In this document: piece by piece, positions 53,198 to 62,117 of the stretch
Layout of the letters: every line of letters begins with the position of its first letter
Numbering within the stretch: position 1 is the first letter of the stretch
NCBI GenBank assembly: GCA_002343075.1
Contig: DDRH01000056.1
Span: forward strand, 7,676 to 71,675
Origin: Phycisphaerales bacterium UBA2421
GTDB taxonomy: Bacteria > Planctomycetota > Phycisphaerae > Tepidisphaerales > Tepidisphaeraceae
Length of the DNA: 64,000 bases
Direction of reading: 5' to 3'
The notes under the pieces: generated by a model
The model's database searches: none
What the model saw: the letters and a program-made list of their open reading frames with translations, nothing else
Told to the model about the DNA's origin: nothing
Position numbers and translations under genes: made by a program

Positions 53198-55375
53198 TCA
53201 CCCCGCGGCGCTGCTCTGAATGAGCTGCTTGAGCCGGCGCCAGCCTTGCCAGAGCAGGGGCTTTTTATCAAGGTCAATCTTCACATACGCCCGCTGGCCG
53301 GGAACAAAGTCGCCCCTCGGATTGGCGAGTTCGACGCGCAAAAGGAATTGCGGCTGCATCGGCGTCGCGCCCGATGGGTCGCGCGGGTCAGGCGCGATCG
53401 ATCCTCCGCCGGCGTGGGTCACCTGCGGATCGACCTTATCCTGCGAACCTGGCACCAACGTGTATCGAAGCGCATGGAGCACATCTCCAAACTTGCCTGC
53501 GAAGCGCACCTTTGCATCGCCGATCGGCTCGGCGCGAAGCATGTCCTTCCTGACAAGCTCTACTTCGGTTTGTTCGAGAGTGGCCTTCACGGTGACTTCT
53601 CGAAGATCGCGAATCATCGCGACTTCCTGGCCGGTTTGAAGATAGCGCCCAATCAGTTCGCGATACATGGGCGAGATAAACTCGCCGTCGATCGGCGCTC
53701 GAATCGTGAGCGAGTCATGCCGCCGCTGCACGTCTGCAAGCTGCGCCTTGTACAAGGCGAGCTGTTCCTGTTCGACTTTCGCGAGTCCCGGATCGGTCAG
53801 GATCAACTGCTTGAGACGAACTTCCTGCGCACGCACCTGCGCTTCAAGCTCTTTGACGCGCGTGGCCAGTAAATCGTCGGCAAGTACAACAAGAACATCG
53901 CCGGCCTTCACCTGCTGGCCATCGACCGCTGCCACCTGCGACACAAACCCGGAGGTATCGGCAAACACGGTGCGCTCTTCCGTCGGATTAACGACGCCTT
54001 CTGCATGCACCGCGACATTAAAGGGGATGATTCCAATCAGCATCACCAGCGCCGTGGCGCAGGCGAGGGTGAAAGAAATCGCCCTGCCTCGCTTACGATG
54101 CAGTTCCGGGTCGATTGTCAGATACTTCAGCAGCTTGAACATCGGGACGCACGCCCAAGTAATGATCGCGCCCGCCGCCATCAGCAAGCCAAGCCAGCGA
54201 ATCTGCTCGGGAAGCTGATAGGTCACCATGAACACGATCGCAAACATGATAAAGGTGCGATAGATCGTGCTGGTGATCGAATAAAGCAGCAACCACACCC
54301 GCTGCAACGGCGGCGGGAGGGGTTGGTTAGGCTTAATGCGGAAAACATGCCGCTTTACCAGCCCAAGCGTGTACTCGCTGCTCTTTTTCTGAAGATTTGG
54401 GATCTCCAGAAAATCTGAGAGCATGTAATAACCGTCATAACGCAGCAGCGGGTTGGCATTGAAGATAACCGTGCTCACCGAGGCGATGAACATCGCGTTG
54501 TAGCACAACTGGCTCAGCAAGGAGTTTGGGTCGGTATAAAGCCAGATGAACGCGCAAAGCGCCGCAAAGAAGATCTCAAAAATCATCCCGCCGGCGCCGA
54601 CGAGCAACTTGTGCCACTTGTTCGGAAAACCCCATGCCGTCGATGCATCGACATAAGGCGTCGGCATGAGCACGAGAAACATGATGCCCATTTCATGGAC
54701 TTCGCCGCCGAACCTGCGGCACATGAATGCGTGGCCCAGTTCGTGGATGAGTTTTGTTACGACAAACACCAGCCAGAGCCACATCCAATTCTGCGGCGAA
54801 ATGGTGAACTTGGCGGCTTCGGTGATTCGCTGCCATTCCGGCGCAATCTGAAACGCGGCCAGCCCCACCACCGCAAGCCAGAGCAAAATGCCGAAGCCGC
54901 TGAGAAAAACCCGCATCAACGGCATCCAGCGGACGAGAAACCGGTCGCAGTCCCAAAGCGGGATGCGCGGAAACAGCACGTTCATCAGCCGCCCCTGCAT
55001 TTTCCGCTTCACCTGCATCTTGTGACGGCGGAGCAACACCTGGGCATCGGGGGTGACATTGGTTTCGACCAGATTGGCCGCATAAAGCTGAGAAAGAATC
55101 TGAATCACTTCCGGCTGAGTCGGCGCGTCATCGGCGAGCGTCCCGCCGACCAGATCCCACGCCTCGCCGACGGTTCGACGGCCATCCAGCAGGCCGATGA
55201 AGCGATAGGCAGCATCCGAAAGCCGGTGAAACTGATTGCCCGCAGGATCGCGCACAACATACCAGCGCTCCCCGCGGTAATACTGGCGGCTGATCTGGGC
55301 CGTCGCGCGCAGCTTGGGCTTCAACGCCACCACCCGATACCAGGACTCTGAGAATGTGGGTCGTAATTGTAGCAT
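53198..55375 (-). CDS. PqqD-like / M50 metalloprotease / HlyD fusion membrane protein
   Basis: A 725-residue fusion. Residues about 20-110 resemble PqqD, the RiPP recognition element fold (WYVVRDPAGNQFHRLSDAAY, LLDGRRTVGEAW, LYAANLVET). Residues 155-455 are a polytopic M50 (site-2 protease type) domain: zinc motif HELGH at 211-215 and FNANPLLRYDGYYMLSDFLE with the third ligand Asp314, plus about six membrane segments. Residues 460-600 form a HlyD-type lipoyl/barrel-sandwich domain split by a coiled coil (VFADTSGFVSQVAAVDGQQV ... LTIRAPIDGEFISP), followed by a beta-barrel part to the C-terminus. It should sit in the inner membrane with its adaptor in the periplasm. It lies between the GAF-HlyD and SecA-like genes. 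Confidence 0.88.
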   Translation of the reverse strand: MLQLRPTFSESWYRVVALKPKLRATAQISRQYYRGERWYVVRDPAGNQFHRLSDAAYRFIGLLDGRRTVGEAWDLVGGTLADDAPTQPEVIQILSQLYAANLVETNVTPDAQVLLRRHKMQVKRKMQGRLMNVLFPRIPLWDCDRFLVRWMPLMRVFLSGFGILLWLAVVGLAAFQIAPEWQRITEAAKFTISPQNWMWLWLVFVVTKLIHELGHAFMCRRFGGEVHEMGIMFLVLMPTPYVDASTAWGFPNKWHKLLVGAGGMIFEIFFAALCAFIWLYTDPNSLLSQLCYNAMFIASVSTVIFNANPLLRYDGYYMLSDFLEIPNLQKKSSEYTLGLVKRHVFRIKPNQPLPPPLQRVWLLLYSITSTIYRTFIMFAIVFMVTYQLPEQIRWLGLLMAAGAIITWACVPMFKLLKYLTIDPELHRKRGRAISFTLACATALVMLIGIIPFNVAVHAEGVVNPTEERTVFADTSGFVSQVAAVDGQQVKAGDVLVVLADDLLATRVKELEAQVRAQEVRLKQLILTDPGLAKVEQEQLALYKAQLADVQRRHDSLTIRAPIDGEFISPMYRELIGRYLQTGQEVAMIRDLREVTVKATLEQTEVELVRKDMLRAEPIGDAKVRFAGKFGDVLHALRYTLVPGSQDKVDPQVTHAGGGSIAPDPRDPSGATPMQPQFLLRVELANPRGDFVPGQRAYVKIDLDKKPLLWQGWRRLKQLIQSSAAG

Positions 55376-55538
55376 GATAGTTCAGGGGCGAGTCATCAGA
55401 GGCAAGGGGGCGAGCACAAACTTGCTGCTCCAGCCTTGCCGCCCGGTCTCTTCTCTCATCCGTCCTTCTCGTAACAAGGCTCGCGCGCTTCGCTGAGATC
55501 GGGACTCATCAAGCCCTGCGCCGCACCTCTCGGCCGAC

Positions 55539-57500
55539 TTACAGCCAAGTCCAAGCTTTCATTTTCACCCAATCAACGAACCGATGCGTGCCCTGCCAGA
55601 TGAGCGACCGCGGTTCGATATTGATCTTCGCCTCACCCGCCATGCCCGGGAGCCAGTCGCTGCTCGCCGGGCCGGTGACCTTAGCGTAGACTCGAAACAC
55701 GTTCTTGTTGTCCTTGGACTCGCTCAGCGGGACCTTGCGGATGATCTCGAATGGAATCTTGGTATCCGGCAGAGAGGTCGTGGCAAGTTCGCCGGTCTCC
55801 TTTCCGTTCACCTTCTGCGCCAGAGTGACTTCCTGAATATCGCGCTCGTGAACCAGCATTTCCACCTCGAGTGCGTCAGGGTCAACCACACCGATCGTGA
55901 AAACCTCATCACCCATCTTGATGACGGTGCCCTGCTTGTCCCACAGGTTGCCCTTGAGAATCTGCCCATCGAATGGCGCAACGATCCTGCCCTGCTCAAC
56001 CTTTGACTTGTAAGCCAGTGCATAGGCCTCGGCGGCCTTGCCCATGATCTCGGATGCGATGGCGTCGGCAATCTTCCCTTCGCCGCGGAGCTTGGATGCC
56101 TCGCGGAACTTGCCCTCTGCTTCACGCTCCTTGGCAATCTGCTGCTGCTCGTAATCGAACGTCTGCATCTGCGCCAGCACGTCGCCCTTCTTGAAGCTAT
56201 CACCCGACTTGAAATGCACCTTCGCCAGTACGCCCTCGTACGGGGCACTCATGATCCGTTTGTCGTTCGAGACAAACGTAAACGGTGCCGTGACGGAATA
56301 CATCGGTTTGTACAGACAGACGAACAAGATCAGCCCAATGACCAGCATTGAGATGAGCACGCCAAGCCGATGCTTCGGCCCGACGACCATCTTGCCCACA
56401 TTTCCCACCGCGAGCACCGTCTTGGTGATCCACCAACGATCAACCTCGTATCGGTCGTGCAACTGCGGCGAAAGCAACTCGGCGGCCACAACAAGGCCGT
56501 TCATCGCCGCGGGGTTGAGCTTGGTCCCCGGATGAAACTCCAGCGAAAGCACGCCCTTCACGTCGCCGCTTCGCCGCATCGGCAGGCTTAGAATCGTCGC
56601 CCCGCCTTCCGCGCGGCTGAGTTGTTGAGCCATGCGTGTGATGTTCTCTGAGCCGGTGCCGTCGGCCTCATAATGCACCGGGCCTTCCTGATCGGCGCAC
56701 TCATCCATCACCTTTTCGATCATCACCGAAAGCTCTTGCTTGCGATCAAAGTTCTCCGTGTGGCTCATCGCTTTCAGCCGGATATTGCGAAAACGCTGCC
56801 AGCCAATGCTCACCCGCGCCGCGCCGGTGCGCGTTGCAAGCTCATTACACAATCCCATGGCCGCAGCGGTAAAGCCGTCTGCGGTCGCGAAGCTGCTGCT
56901 GAACTGCAAAACGTCCTGATGGGTCTTCGCCTGCACCGCGACGTGTTCGAGCTTGCGCCGGATGAGGAAGATATCAAAGTAACCCGCCACCAGCCGCATG
57001 CTGTCCAGCCGCTGCTGAGCCCGCTGAAGATCGCGGCAACGCGTGATGACGGCGGTCACTGCCACGATTGCGTTTTGCTCATTCCGCAGAAGCGTTACCA
57101 GGCAGTATTGAATCTCCCCCGAAGCATCGGCGGCGTCGACTTCGATCGCGCCATCTTTGCCCTGCTGCACGCAAGGCAGCGCGATCTCCTTAAATGCCTG
57201 CACCGCCGCGTCTTTTTGCTCCGGCGATGATGAATCGGGCCGAATGTGGTCCTGTAGTTCGAGTAGAAAGCCGCTCTGCTCGCCCGGCCGAACCAGAAAT
57301 GCCGCGGCTTCAGTGCCAGCGACCGTCACCGCCTGCAGGTAAATCAGTTCGTGAAGGAACTGCGGCAGGTCCGGCGCGTTTTGTATCGCCTTCTGAAGCA
57401 TTCCCACGCGCGATAAGGCGGTCTGCGCTTCCTGCTGTTGCTGCTGCCGCTGCTTCTCCTGCGAGCCGCCCGATTGTGATGAATCGATTACTGTAGCCAT
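55539..57500 (-). CDS. GAF domain / transmembrane / HlyD adaptor fusion
   Basis: A 653-residue protein. After a Gln-rich start, residues 30-155 look like a divergent GAF domain and 195-345 like a clearer one (ATADGFTAAAMGLCNELATR, TILSLPMRRSGDVKGVLSLE). A single membrane segment follows at about 379-398 (GVLISMLVIGLILFVCLY). The rest is a HlyD/RND-type periplasmic adaptor: APYEGVLAKVHFKSGDSFKK, coiled coil 445-500, GRIVAPFDGQILKGNLWDKQ, then a beta-barrel. Cytosolic GAF with periplasmic adaptor suggests ligand-controlled assembly of the export apparatus. ATG 57500 has no Shine-Dalgarno site. The 162-base gaps on both sides show nothing else. Confidence 0.85.
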   Translation of the reverse strand: MATVIDSSQSGGSQEKQRQQQQQEAQTALSRVGMLQKAIQNAPDLPQFLHELIYLQAVTVAGTEAAAFLVRPGEQSGFLLELQDHIRPDSSSPEQKDAAVQAFKEIALPCVQQGKDGAIEVDAADASGEIQYCLVTLLRNEQNAIVAVTAVITRCRDLQRAQQRLDSMRLVAGYFDIFLIRRKLEHVAVQAKTHQDVLQFSSSFATADGFTAAAMGLCNELATRTGAARVSIGWQRFRNIRLKAMSHTENFDRKQELSVMIEKVMDECADQEGPVHYEADGTGSENITRMAQQLSRAEGGATILSLPMRRSGDVKGVLSLEFHPGTKLNPAAMNGLVVAAELLSPQLHDRYEVDRWWITKTVLAVGNVGKMVVGPKHRLGVLISMLVIGLILFVCLYKPMYSVTAPFTFVSNDKRIMSAPYEGVLAKVHFKSGDSFKKGDVLAQMQTFDYEQQQIAKEREAEGKFREASKLRGEGKIADAIASEIMGKAAEAYALAYKSKVEQGRIVAPFDGQILKGNLWDKQGTVIKMGDEVFTIGVVDPDALEVEMLVHERDIQEVTLAQKVNGKETGELATTSLPDTKIPFEIIRKVPLSESKDNKNVFRVYAKVTGPASSDWLPGMAGEAKINIEPRSLIWQGTHRFVDWVKMKAWTWL

Positions 57501-57662
57501 AAGAGTTTGTTGTCATTTACGAGTCTTGATTCGCCGCCGATCCGCTTGCATCAGCAACATCCTTCAACTACCCGCGCGCAACTCCCTGAATTCAAACCGC
57601 CTCGTTTACTCTTCCGCTCCACTTTTCAAACAGCGCTGGTCGCTCACGCCACACAAACCACT

Positions 57663-58523
57663 TTAGTTTCGCGCCGCGGTACCGCTCATCACGGTCGGGT
57701 CATTGAGAAGCTCGGCGGGCAGCTTGATTTCCACATCCAGACCCGACGCCCATCCCTGTGGATTGGGCATTTCCAGCCGAACCGACTGCGTGCCCGAGCG
57801 AGCATCAGCCACCGGAGCGATGAAGATAATCCGGGCCGACTGCCATGCATCAGCCTTGTCCACGGTGTAACGAACCGGAAGTTCCTGACCCGGGCTAAGT
57901 CGTGCCACCTGCCACGCTTTCAATAGCGGGACTTCGACCCAGACCGGATCGTTCTTCACAATGCTGATCGCGCCTTCCTGCTTTTGCGGGTCGGCCATTT
58001 CGCCCGGATCGACGCTGATTTTTTCAACGATGCCATCAATCTGGCTAACGATGCGCATGAGTTCGAGCTTTACCTTTGAACGGTTATACACCGCCACTGC
58101 CTGATCGTGCTTGTTTTTCGCCTCTGCGCGCTTCAAATCGGCCACTTCCATGGTGATGCGTGCCTCCTCCACTTCAGCGGGCGCGTACGCGGCGTCGCCG
58201 CCGCCGGCCTTGCGTTCATACTGCACCTTGCGGAGTTGAAACTCTTTCTCGGCGGCGTCGATTTCCACCCTGCTCTCGGCGTCAATACGCCGAATCTCGG
58301 CTTCGGCCTCGTCCAGGCGCGATTCCTGCTTCATCAAAACATCGCCCACCTTGACCGCATCGCCCTCTTTCACCATCACCTCGGCCACCAATCCCCCGGA
58401 CTCAAAAGCCAGGGTGCGACGTTCGCTCGGCTGGGTAATGCCCCCGACGATCGCAGGTTCTGATGCGCTGCAAAACGCACAAGTTGCTGCGAGAAAGAGA
58501 GTTGCGGGGACGAATCGGTTCAT
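57663..58523 (-). CDS. HlyD/RND-type periplasmic adaptor protein
   Basis: A 286-residue membrane fusion protein with a signal peptide (FVPATLFLAATCAFCSASEP). The lipoyl half-motifs are LAFESGGLVAEVMVKEGDAV and MRIVSQIDGIVEKISVDPGE, separated by a coiled-coil hairpin (about 80-160). A beta-barrel domain follows (VWVEVPLLKAWQVARLSPGQ) and a final SGLDVEIKLP strand. It is shorter than usual RND adaptors (about 370), lacking the last membrane-proximal part. No RND pump or ABC exporter is adjacent. GAGG at about 58530-58533 is a good ribosome-binding site. It is the first gene of the minus-strand cluster. Confidence 0.9.
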   Translation of the reverse strand: MNRFVPATLFLAATCAFCSASEPAIVGGITQPSERRTLAFESGGLVAEVMVKEGDAVKVGDVLMKQESRLDEAEAEIRRIDAESRVEIDAAEKEFQLRKVQYERKAGGGDAAYAPAEVEEARITMEVADLKRAEAKNKHDQAVAVYNRSKVKLELMRIVSQIDGIVEKISVDPGEMADPQKQEGAISIVKNDPVWVEVPLLKAWQVARLSPGQELPVRYTVDKADAWQSARIIFIAPVADARSGTQSVRLEMPNPQGWASGLDVEIKLPAELLNDPTVMSGTAARN

Positions 58524-58587
58524 ATCAGATCCTCAAAGTCATGGGTCAAAGTTCGCGTTGAAGCCCGTAATGGACGCAACATGATAG

Positions 58588-58616
58588 CGTATAAAAGCAC
58601 AAAAAGGCACGGTCAA
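58588..58616 (-). promoter_or_regulatory. Sigma70-type promoter of the HlyD/SecA-like cluster
   Basis: On the minus strand TTGACC (58616-58611) and TATACG (58593-58588) are 17 bases apart, followed by a further TATCAT. The transcript would have a leader of about 60 bases before ATG 58523. It is the only good promoter-like pair I noticed ahead of this cluster. The remaining sequence to the zincin gene stop at 58758 is GC-rich and shows no gene. Confidence 0.6.
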
Positions 58617-58757
58617 GCGAAACCGAGCGTGTCTGATAACAAACATCGGCCAAACGCCCGCCGCCGCGACACTGCGGAGGCCACCGACGACCGGGCCGCT
58701 CCGCCGCCGGTTGCGGTTGCAGGCTCATAGAACGCCACCGGCGGGGTTCTACTTACG

Positions 58758-59138
58758 TTAGCCGTAGCCCAATGCCTCTAAATCATCCTCATCCATGCCA
58801 AAATGGTGCCCAAGTTCGTGTAAAACGGTGATACGGACTTCCCGCACCAGTTGTTCCCGCGAATCGCAGGCTAACTCGCAATCTTCCTGAAAAATCTCCA
58901 CCTTATCCGGCAAAGCCGGCCCGTCTTGCACGCTTCGCTCGGTCATGGGGCGGCCGACGTACAAACCCAGCAGAAGCTCATCGTCCGCCAGGCCCACGCT
59001 TCGCAATTGTTCGCGCGACGGCCGTGGCTTGATCTCAATCAGCACTTCTTCCAACGCCGCGGCAAACTGGGGCGGCAGCGAGGCGATCGCTTCCTGCACC
59101 AGTGCTGCAAACTCCGCGGGAGAGATATGAAACGCCAT
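58758..59138 (-). CDS. Small zinc metallopeptidase (zincin_1, PF06262-like)
   Basis: A 126-residue protein consisting of little more than a minimal zincin domain. FAALVQEAIASLPPQFAAAL forms the first helix, LLLGLYVGRPMTERS the central strand, DKVEIFQEDCELA the edge strand, and ITVLHELGHHFGMDEDDLEA holds HELGH with the conserved GMDEDDLEALGY ending of the family. Length and layout are typical. The biological role of this family is unknown. It is divergent from the SppA-like gene with 65 bases between starts. Confidence 0.88.
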   Translation of the reverse strand: MAFHISPAEFAALVQEAIASLPPQFAAALEEVLIEIKPRPSREQLRSVGLADDELLLGLYVGRPMTERSVQDGPALPDKVEIFQEDCELACDSREQLVREVRITVLHELGHHFGMDEDDLEALGYG

Positions 59139-59203
59139 CGACGGATTGTTGGCGAGAATGGGCGCGTTGTCGATTCGTCGCCGGTGAGTACGCTGTCTTC
59201 ACC

Positions 59204-60208
59204 ATGCAACCCGCTTTCATACACCCACATCAATTGCTGCCGCTCGCCGCGGCGTGGTTCCTGACAATCCTCACTGCCGCCGGGTGTTCCCCGCCGAGTG
59301 TCCTGCTCACACCCGTCTTTGATTCCCCAAAGCTCAAGGAGCAGACCGTTCAGTCGGGCCGATTTCTTGATGGCAGCAAGATCGCCATCATCGAAGTGGA
59401 AGGCCTGCTGATGAACGCGCGCGCCGCCGGGGGCATCGTGGGTGCACGCGAGAATCGACTCTCGCTATTCACACAACAACTCGAACGCGCCGAGACCGAC
59501 CGCAAGGTGAAGGCGGTCGTCCTGCGCATTAACTCCCCGGGTGGAACGGTCACCTGCTCCGACGCGATGTATGAACTCGTCCAGCGGTTCAAAAAACGGA
59601 CCGGCAAACCTGTCATCGCCTCATTTCAGGAAGTTGCCGCCAGCGGCGCGTATTACGTCGCCTGCGCCGCCGACACCGTCGTCGCGCAGCCGAGCAGTGT
59701 GTGTGGCTCGATCGGCGTGATCTTCAGCAGCTTCAATCTGGAAGGAACGATGAACCTCATCGGCGTGAAGCCGGAGACCGTCAAATCGGGCCGATTGAAG
59801 GACATGGCCTCGCCGTTCAAACCGCTTGAGGGAGAAGAGCGGAAGATTGTTCAGGAGATGATCGATTCGTACCATCGCCGGTTTATTACAGTGGTGCAGG
59901 ACGGGCGCAACCTCGGGGATGACACCGCCATCGCCGACAAGACCGACGGCCGGATCTTCACCGGCGAGCAGGCGAAGGCACTTGGCCTGGTGGATGAGTT
60001 GGGACTGCTCGAAGACGCCATTTCCATCGCCCGCGATCGTGCCAAAGTACCGGGTGCGAAAGTGGTGATGTATAAACGCCCCTACGGCTACAGCGGGAGC
60101 ATCTACGCCACGCAGGACTCTCCCCCGCCGCAAATGAGCGCGTTCTCGCTTCCGATTCCGGAGTCGGCGGTGTTGCCGAATGGGTTTTACTACCTTTGGC
60201 AGCCTTGA
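59204..60208 (+). CDS. sppA: Signal peptide peptidase SppA-like serine protease, lipoprotein
   Basis: A ClpP-fold protease of 334 residues. The N-terminus carries a lipoprotein signal (LAAAWFLTILTAAGCSPP, lipobox TAAGC). VVLRINSPGGTVTCSDAMY holds the oxyanion region, FQEVAASGAYYVACAAD the nucleophile Ser (A-S-G-A-Y-Y), and SGRLKDMASPFKPL the catalytic Lys. IADKTDGRIFTGEQAKALGL is the usual late signature. It is the short, half-size SppA type, expected to form octamers and degrade cleaved signal peptides. Lipid anchoring in place of a membrane helix is a variation. The frame also opens upstream, but ATG 59204 starts the signal peptide. Confidence 0.9.
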   Translation: MQPAFIHPHQLLPLAAAWFLTILTAAGCSPPSVLLTPVFDSPKLKEQTVQSGRFLDGSKIAIIEVEGLLMNARAAGGIVGARENRLSLFTQQLERAETDRKVKAVVLRINSPGGTVTCSDAMYELVQRFKKRTGKPVIASFQEVAASGAYYVACAADTVVAQPSSVCGSIGVIFSSFNLEGTMNLIGVKPETVKSGRLKDMASPFKPLEGEERKIVQEMIDSYHRRFITVVQDGRNLGDDTAIADKTDGRIFTGEQAKALGLVDELGLLEDAISIARDRAKVPGAKVVMYKRPYGYSGSIYATQDSPPPQMSAFSLPIPESAVLPNGFYYLWQP

Positions 60209-60285
60209 CGTACAGAGTGATTTTGATGGCGACAACTTTGCATCCACTTGCCGATCGCACCAGTTCCCGCACAATGCCCCGCTAA

Positions 60286-61452
60286 GTGAAGATTGGCCTG
60301 ATCATTTTCCACGCCGACCCCGCCCGCGGGGGTGCCGAGCGCTACACGATCGACCTGGCGCGATCGCTTTCGCATCGAGGGCACGATCTGACGCTGCTGG
60401 CTTCGAGCTTTAAGGATGCGCCCTGGGAAGTGAAGCAGATCAAATGTGATGCCAACGGGTTCACGCCCGCGATGCGCTATCGGTCATTTGTCAGCCACCT
60501 GAACACACATTTGCTGTCACATAATTTTGACGTTCTGCACGCGATGCTGCCGGTGAGCCGGTGCGACGTATACCATCCCCACGCCGGGCTGGCGGCAGAA
60601 AACCTGGCGACGGGACATTTGAAGTATCGTGGCAAGTGGGCACAGACGATGGCAAAACTTGGCAATCGCCTGAACGCGCGCCGGCGGCGGTTCGCCACGG
60701 TCGAGCGTGCCATGATGTCCACTCCCGTCCCGCCGCTGGTCCTGTGTCTGAGCGAATACGTCCGGCGGAGTGTGCTGGGGCGTTACATGATGAAGCCCGA
60801 GGCCCTGCCGGTTTTATACAACGGCGTCGACACGCGCAAGTTTGACCCAAAACAAAGGCCCGATGCCGGCGCCGCTGTCCGACAAAAACTGGGCATTCCG
60901 CACGACGCAGTAATCGCGCTGATGATTGCGCAGGATTTTCATCGCAAGGGAGTCGATATCGCCATCAAATCATTGGCGCGCGTGCCCGATGGAAAACTGG
61001 TGCTGGTGGTCGTCGGCAAGGATTTTTCGGCACCGTACGAAAAGATTGCGTCGAAGTTGGGGGCTGAAAAGCGAGTCTTCTTCGCCGGGGCGGCATCCGA
61101 CCCATATCCGTACTACCGCTGCGCGGATTTCTTTGTGCTTCCCACTCACCATGATCCGTGCAGCCTGGTAGTGCTCGAGGCGCTGGCGATGGGCGTGCCG
61201 GTCATTACGTCGGCGGCCAATGGGGCGGGTGAGTTTCTTACGCACGGGCTGGACGGCATGATCGTGCCCGACCCTAACGACGTGCCGCGCCTTACTGAAG
61301 CGATGAAGGCGATGCTCGACCCGAAGCGAAGAGCCACCATGTCGCAGGCGGCGCTGATGTTGCGACCCAAGCTGGCGTATGACATTCATGTAAACGGATT
61401 ACTGGCGATTTATCAGGCAGCGATCGACCGGAAACGCCGGCCCTCGGCATAG
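60286..61452 (+). CDS. Glycosyltransferase family 4 protein
   Basis: A GT-B fold transferase of 388 residues, GTG start. LIIFHADPARGGAERYTIDL is the N-terminal acceptor loop with the G-G-A-E motif; LPVLYNGVDTRKFDPK, IAQDFHRKGVDIAIKSL, VVVGKD and LPTHHDPCSLVVLEALAMGV-PVITS contain the donor-binding E-x7-E region. It resembles WaaG-type LPS core glucosyltransferases in layout (FHPHAGL, H-P-C-S-L). It lies next to a SAM methyltransferase (35-base gap) and may take part in glycan or core-oligosaccharide synthesis. Confidence 0.88.
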   Translation: MKIGLIIFHADPARGGAERYTIDLARSLSHRGHDLTLLASSFKDAPWEVKQIKCDANGFTPAMRYRSFVSHLNTHLLSHNFDVLHAMLPVSRCDVYHPHAGLAAENLATGHLKYRGKWAQTMAKLGNRLNARRRRFATVERAMMSTPVPPLVLCLSEYVRRSVLGRYMMKPEALPVLYNGVDTRKFDPKQRPDAGAAVRQKLGIPHDAVIALMIAQDFHRKGVDIAIKSLARVPDGKLVLVVVGKDFSAPYEKIASKLGAEKRVFFAGAASDPYPYYRCADFFVLPTHHDPCSLVVLEALAMGVPVITSAANGAGEFLTHGLDGMIVPDPNDVPRLTEAMKAMLDPKRRATMSQAALMLRPKLAYDIHVNGLLAIYQAAIDRKRRPSA

Positions 61453-61487
61453 CCGTTGAGACAGGCTGTAGACACAGGCAGTTGACT

Positions 61488-62114
61488 ATGTTTGAAACCA
61501 CTCTCCGCGATCGATTCAGCGTGATTGAGCCGCATATTCGTAACCGGGATGTGCTCGACCTCGGCTGTGTTGATTCGCGCAAGGCAAAGCACAACGCGCA
61601 GGAGCGCTTTGAGTACAAGGCCAACCTGCTCCATAAAGCCATCGCGGCGGCCAATCCGGGGACGGTTGGGATCGATATCGATCCGGAAGGCGCAAAAGTG
61701 CTGAACGATCAGGGCTACCGAGTGCTGGTCGAAGATGTCGAGACGATGAGCCTCGGCCGAGAAGTTGACACGATCGTTGCCGGGGAAATTATCGAACATC
61801 TCGAAAACCCCGGAAAGTTTCTTCGCAACATGCACCGGCACCTGCGGCCCGGCGGGGTGATCATCATCAGCACGCCCAATCCCTTTTACGCCGGAAGCAC
61901 TTGGAAAATCTGGCGGTATGGCAGGCCAGCGGTGCATGAGGAGCACATGGGCTGGCAAGACCCAACGACGCTGGCGCAACTGTTTAAGCGGACCGGGTTT
62001 GAACCAATCGAAGGCTATTGGGTGCAGCCGCCGGCCAGCTTCTTGAAAATCTGGAAGCGGTTTTTCCGCCCGTTTTTCTCACATACATTTCTGATGGTGG
62101 CCAGAAAGGCCTAG
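61488..62114 (+). CDS. Class I SAM-dependent methyltransferase
   Basis: A 208-residue protein with the Rossmann methyltransferase motifs: DVLDLGCVDSRKA (motif I, with the Gly loop altered to L-G-C-V-D-S), VGIDIDPEGAKVL (acidic end of strand 2), DTIVAGEIIEHLENPGKFLR (motif II-like, 'GE-x-x-E-H-x-x-x-P'), and LRPGGVIIISTPNPF (motif III). It resembles methyltransferase_11/23 enzymes that act on small molecules or sugars. Its substrate is unknown, but the adjacent GT4 gene suggests glycan modification. ATG 61488 is chosen over TTG 61482. It ends 3 bases before the stop of the convergent M23 gene. Confidence 0.85.
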   Translation: MFETTLRDRFSVIEPHIRNRDVLDLGCVDSRKAKHNAQERFEYKANLLHKAIAAANPGTVGIDIDPEGAKVLNDQGYRVLVEDVETMSLGREVDTIVAGEIIEHLENPGKFLRNMHRHLRPGGVIIISTPNPFYAGSTWKIWRYGRPAVHEEHMGWQDPTTLAQLFKRTGFEPIEGYWVQPPASFLKIWKRFFRPFFSHTFLMVARKA

Positions 62115-62117
62115 CCG

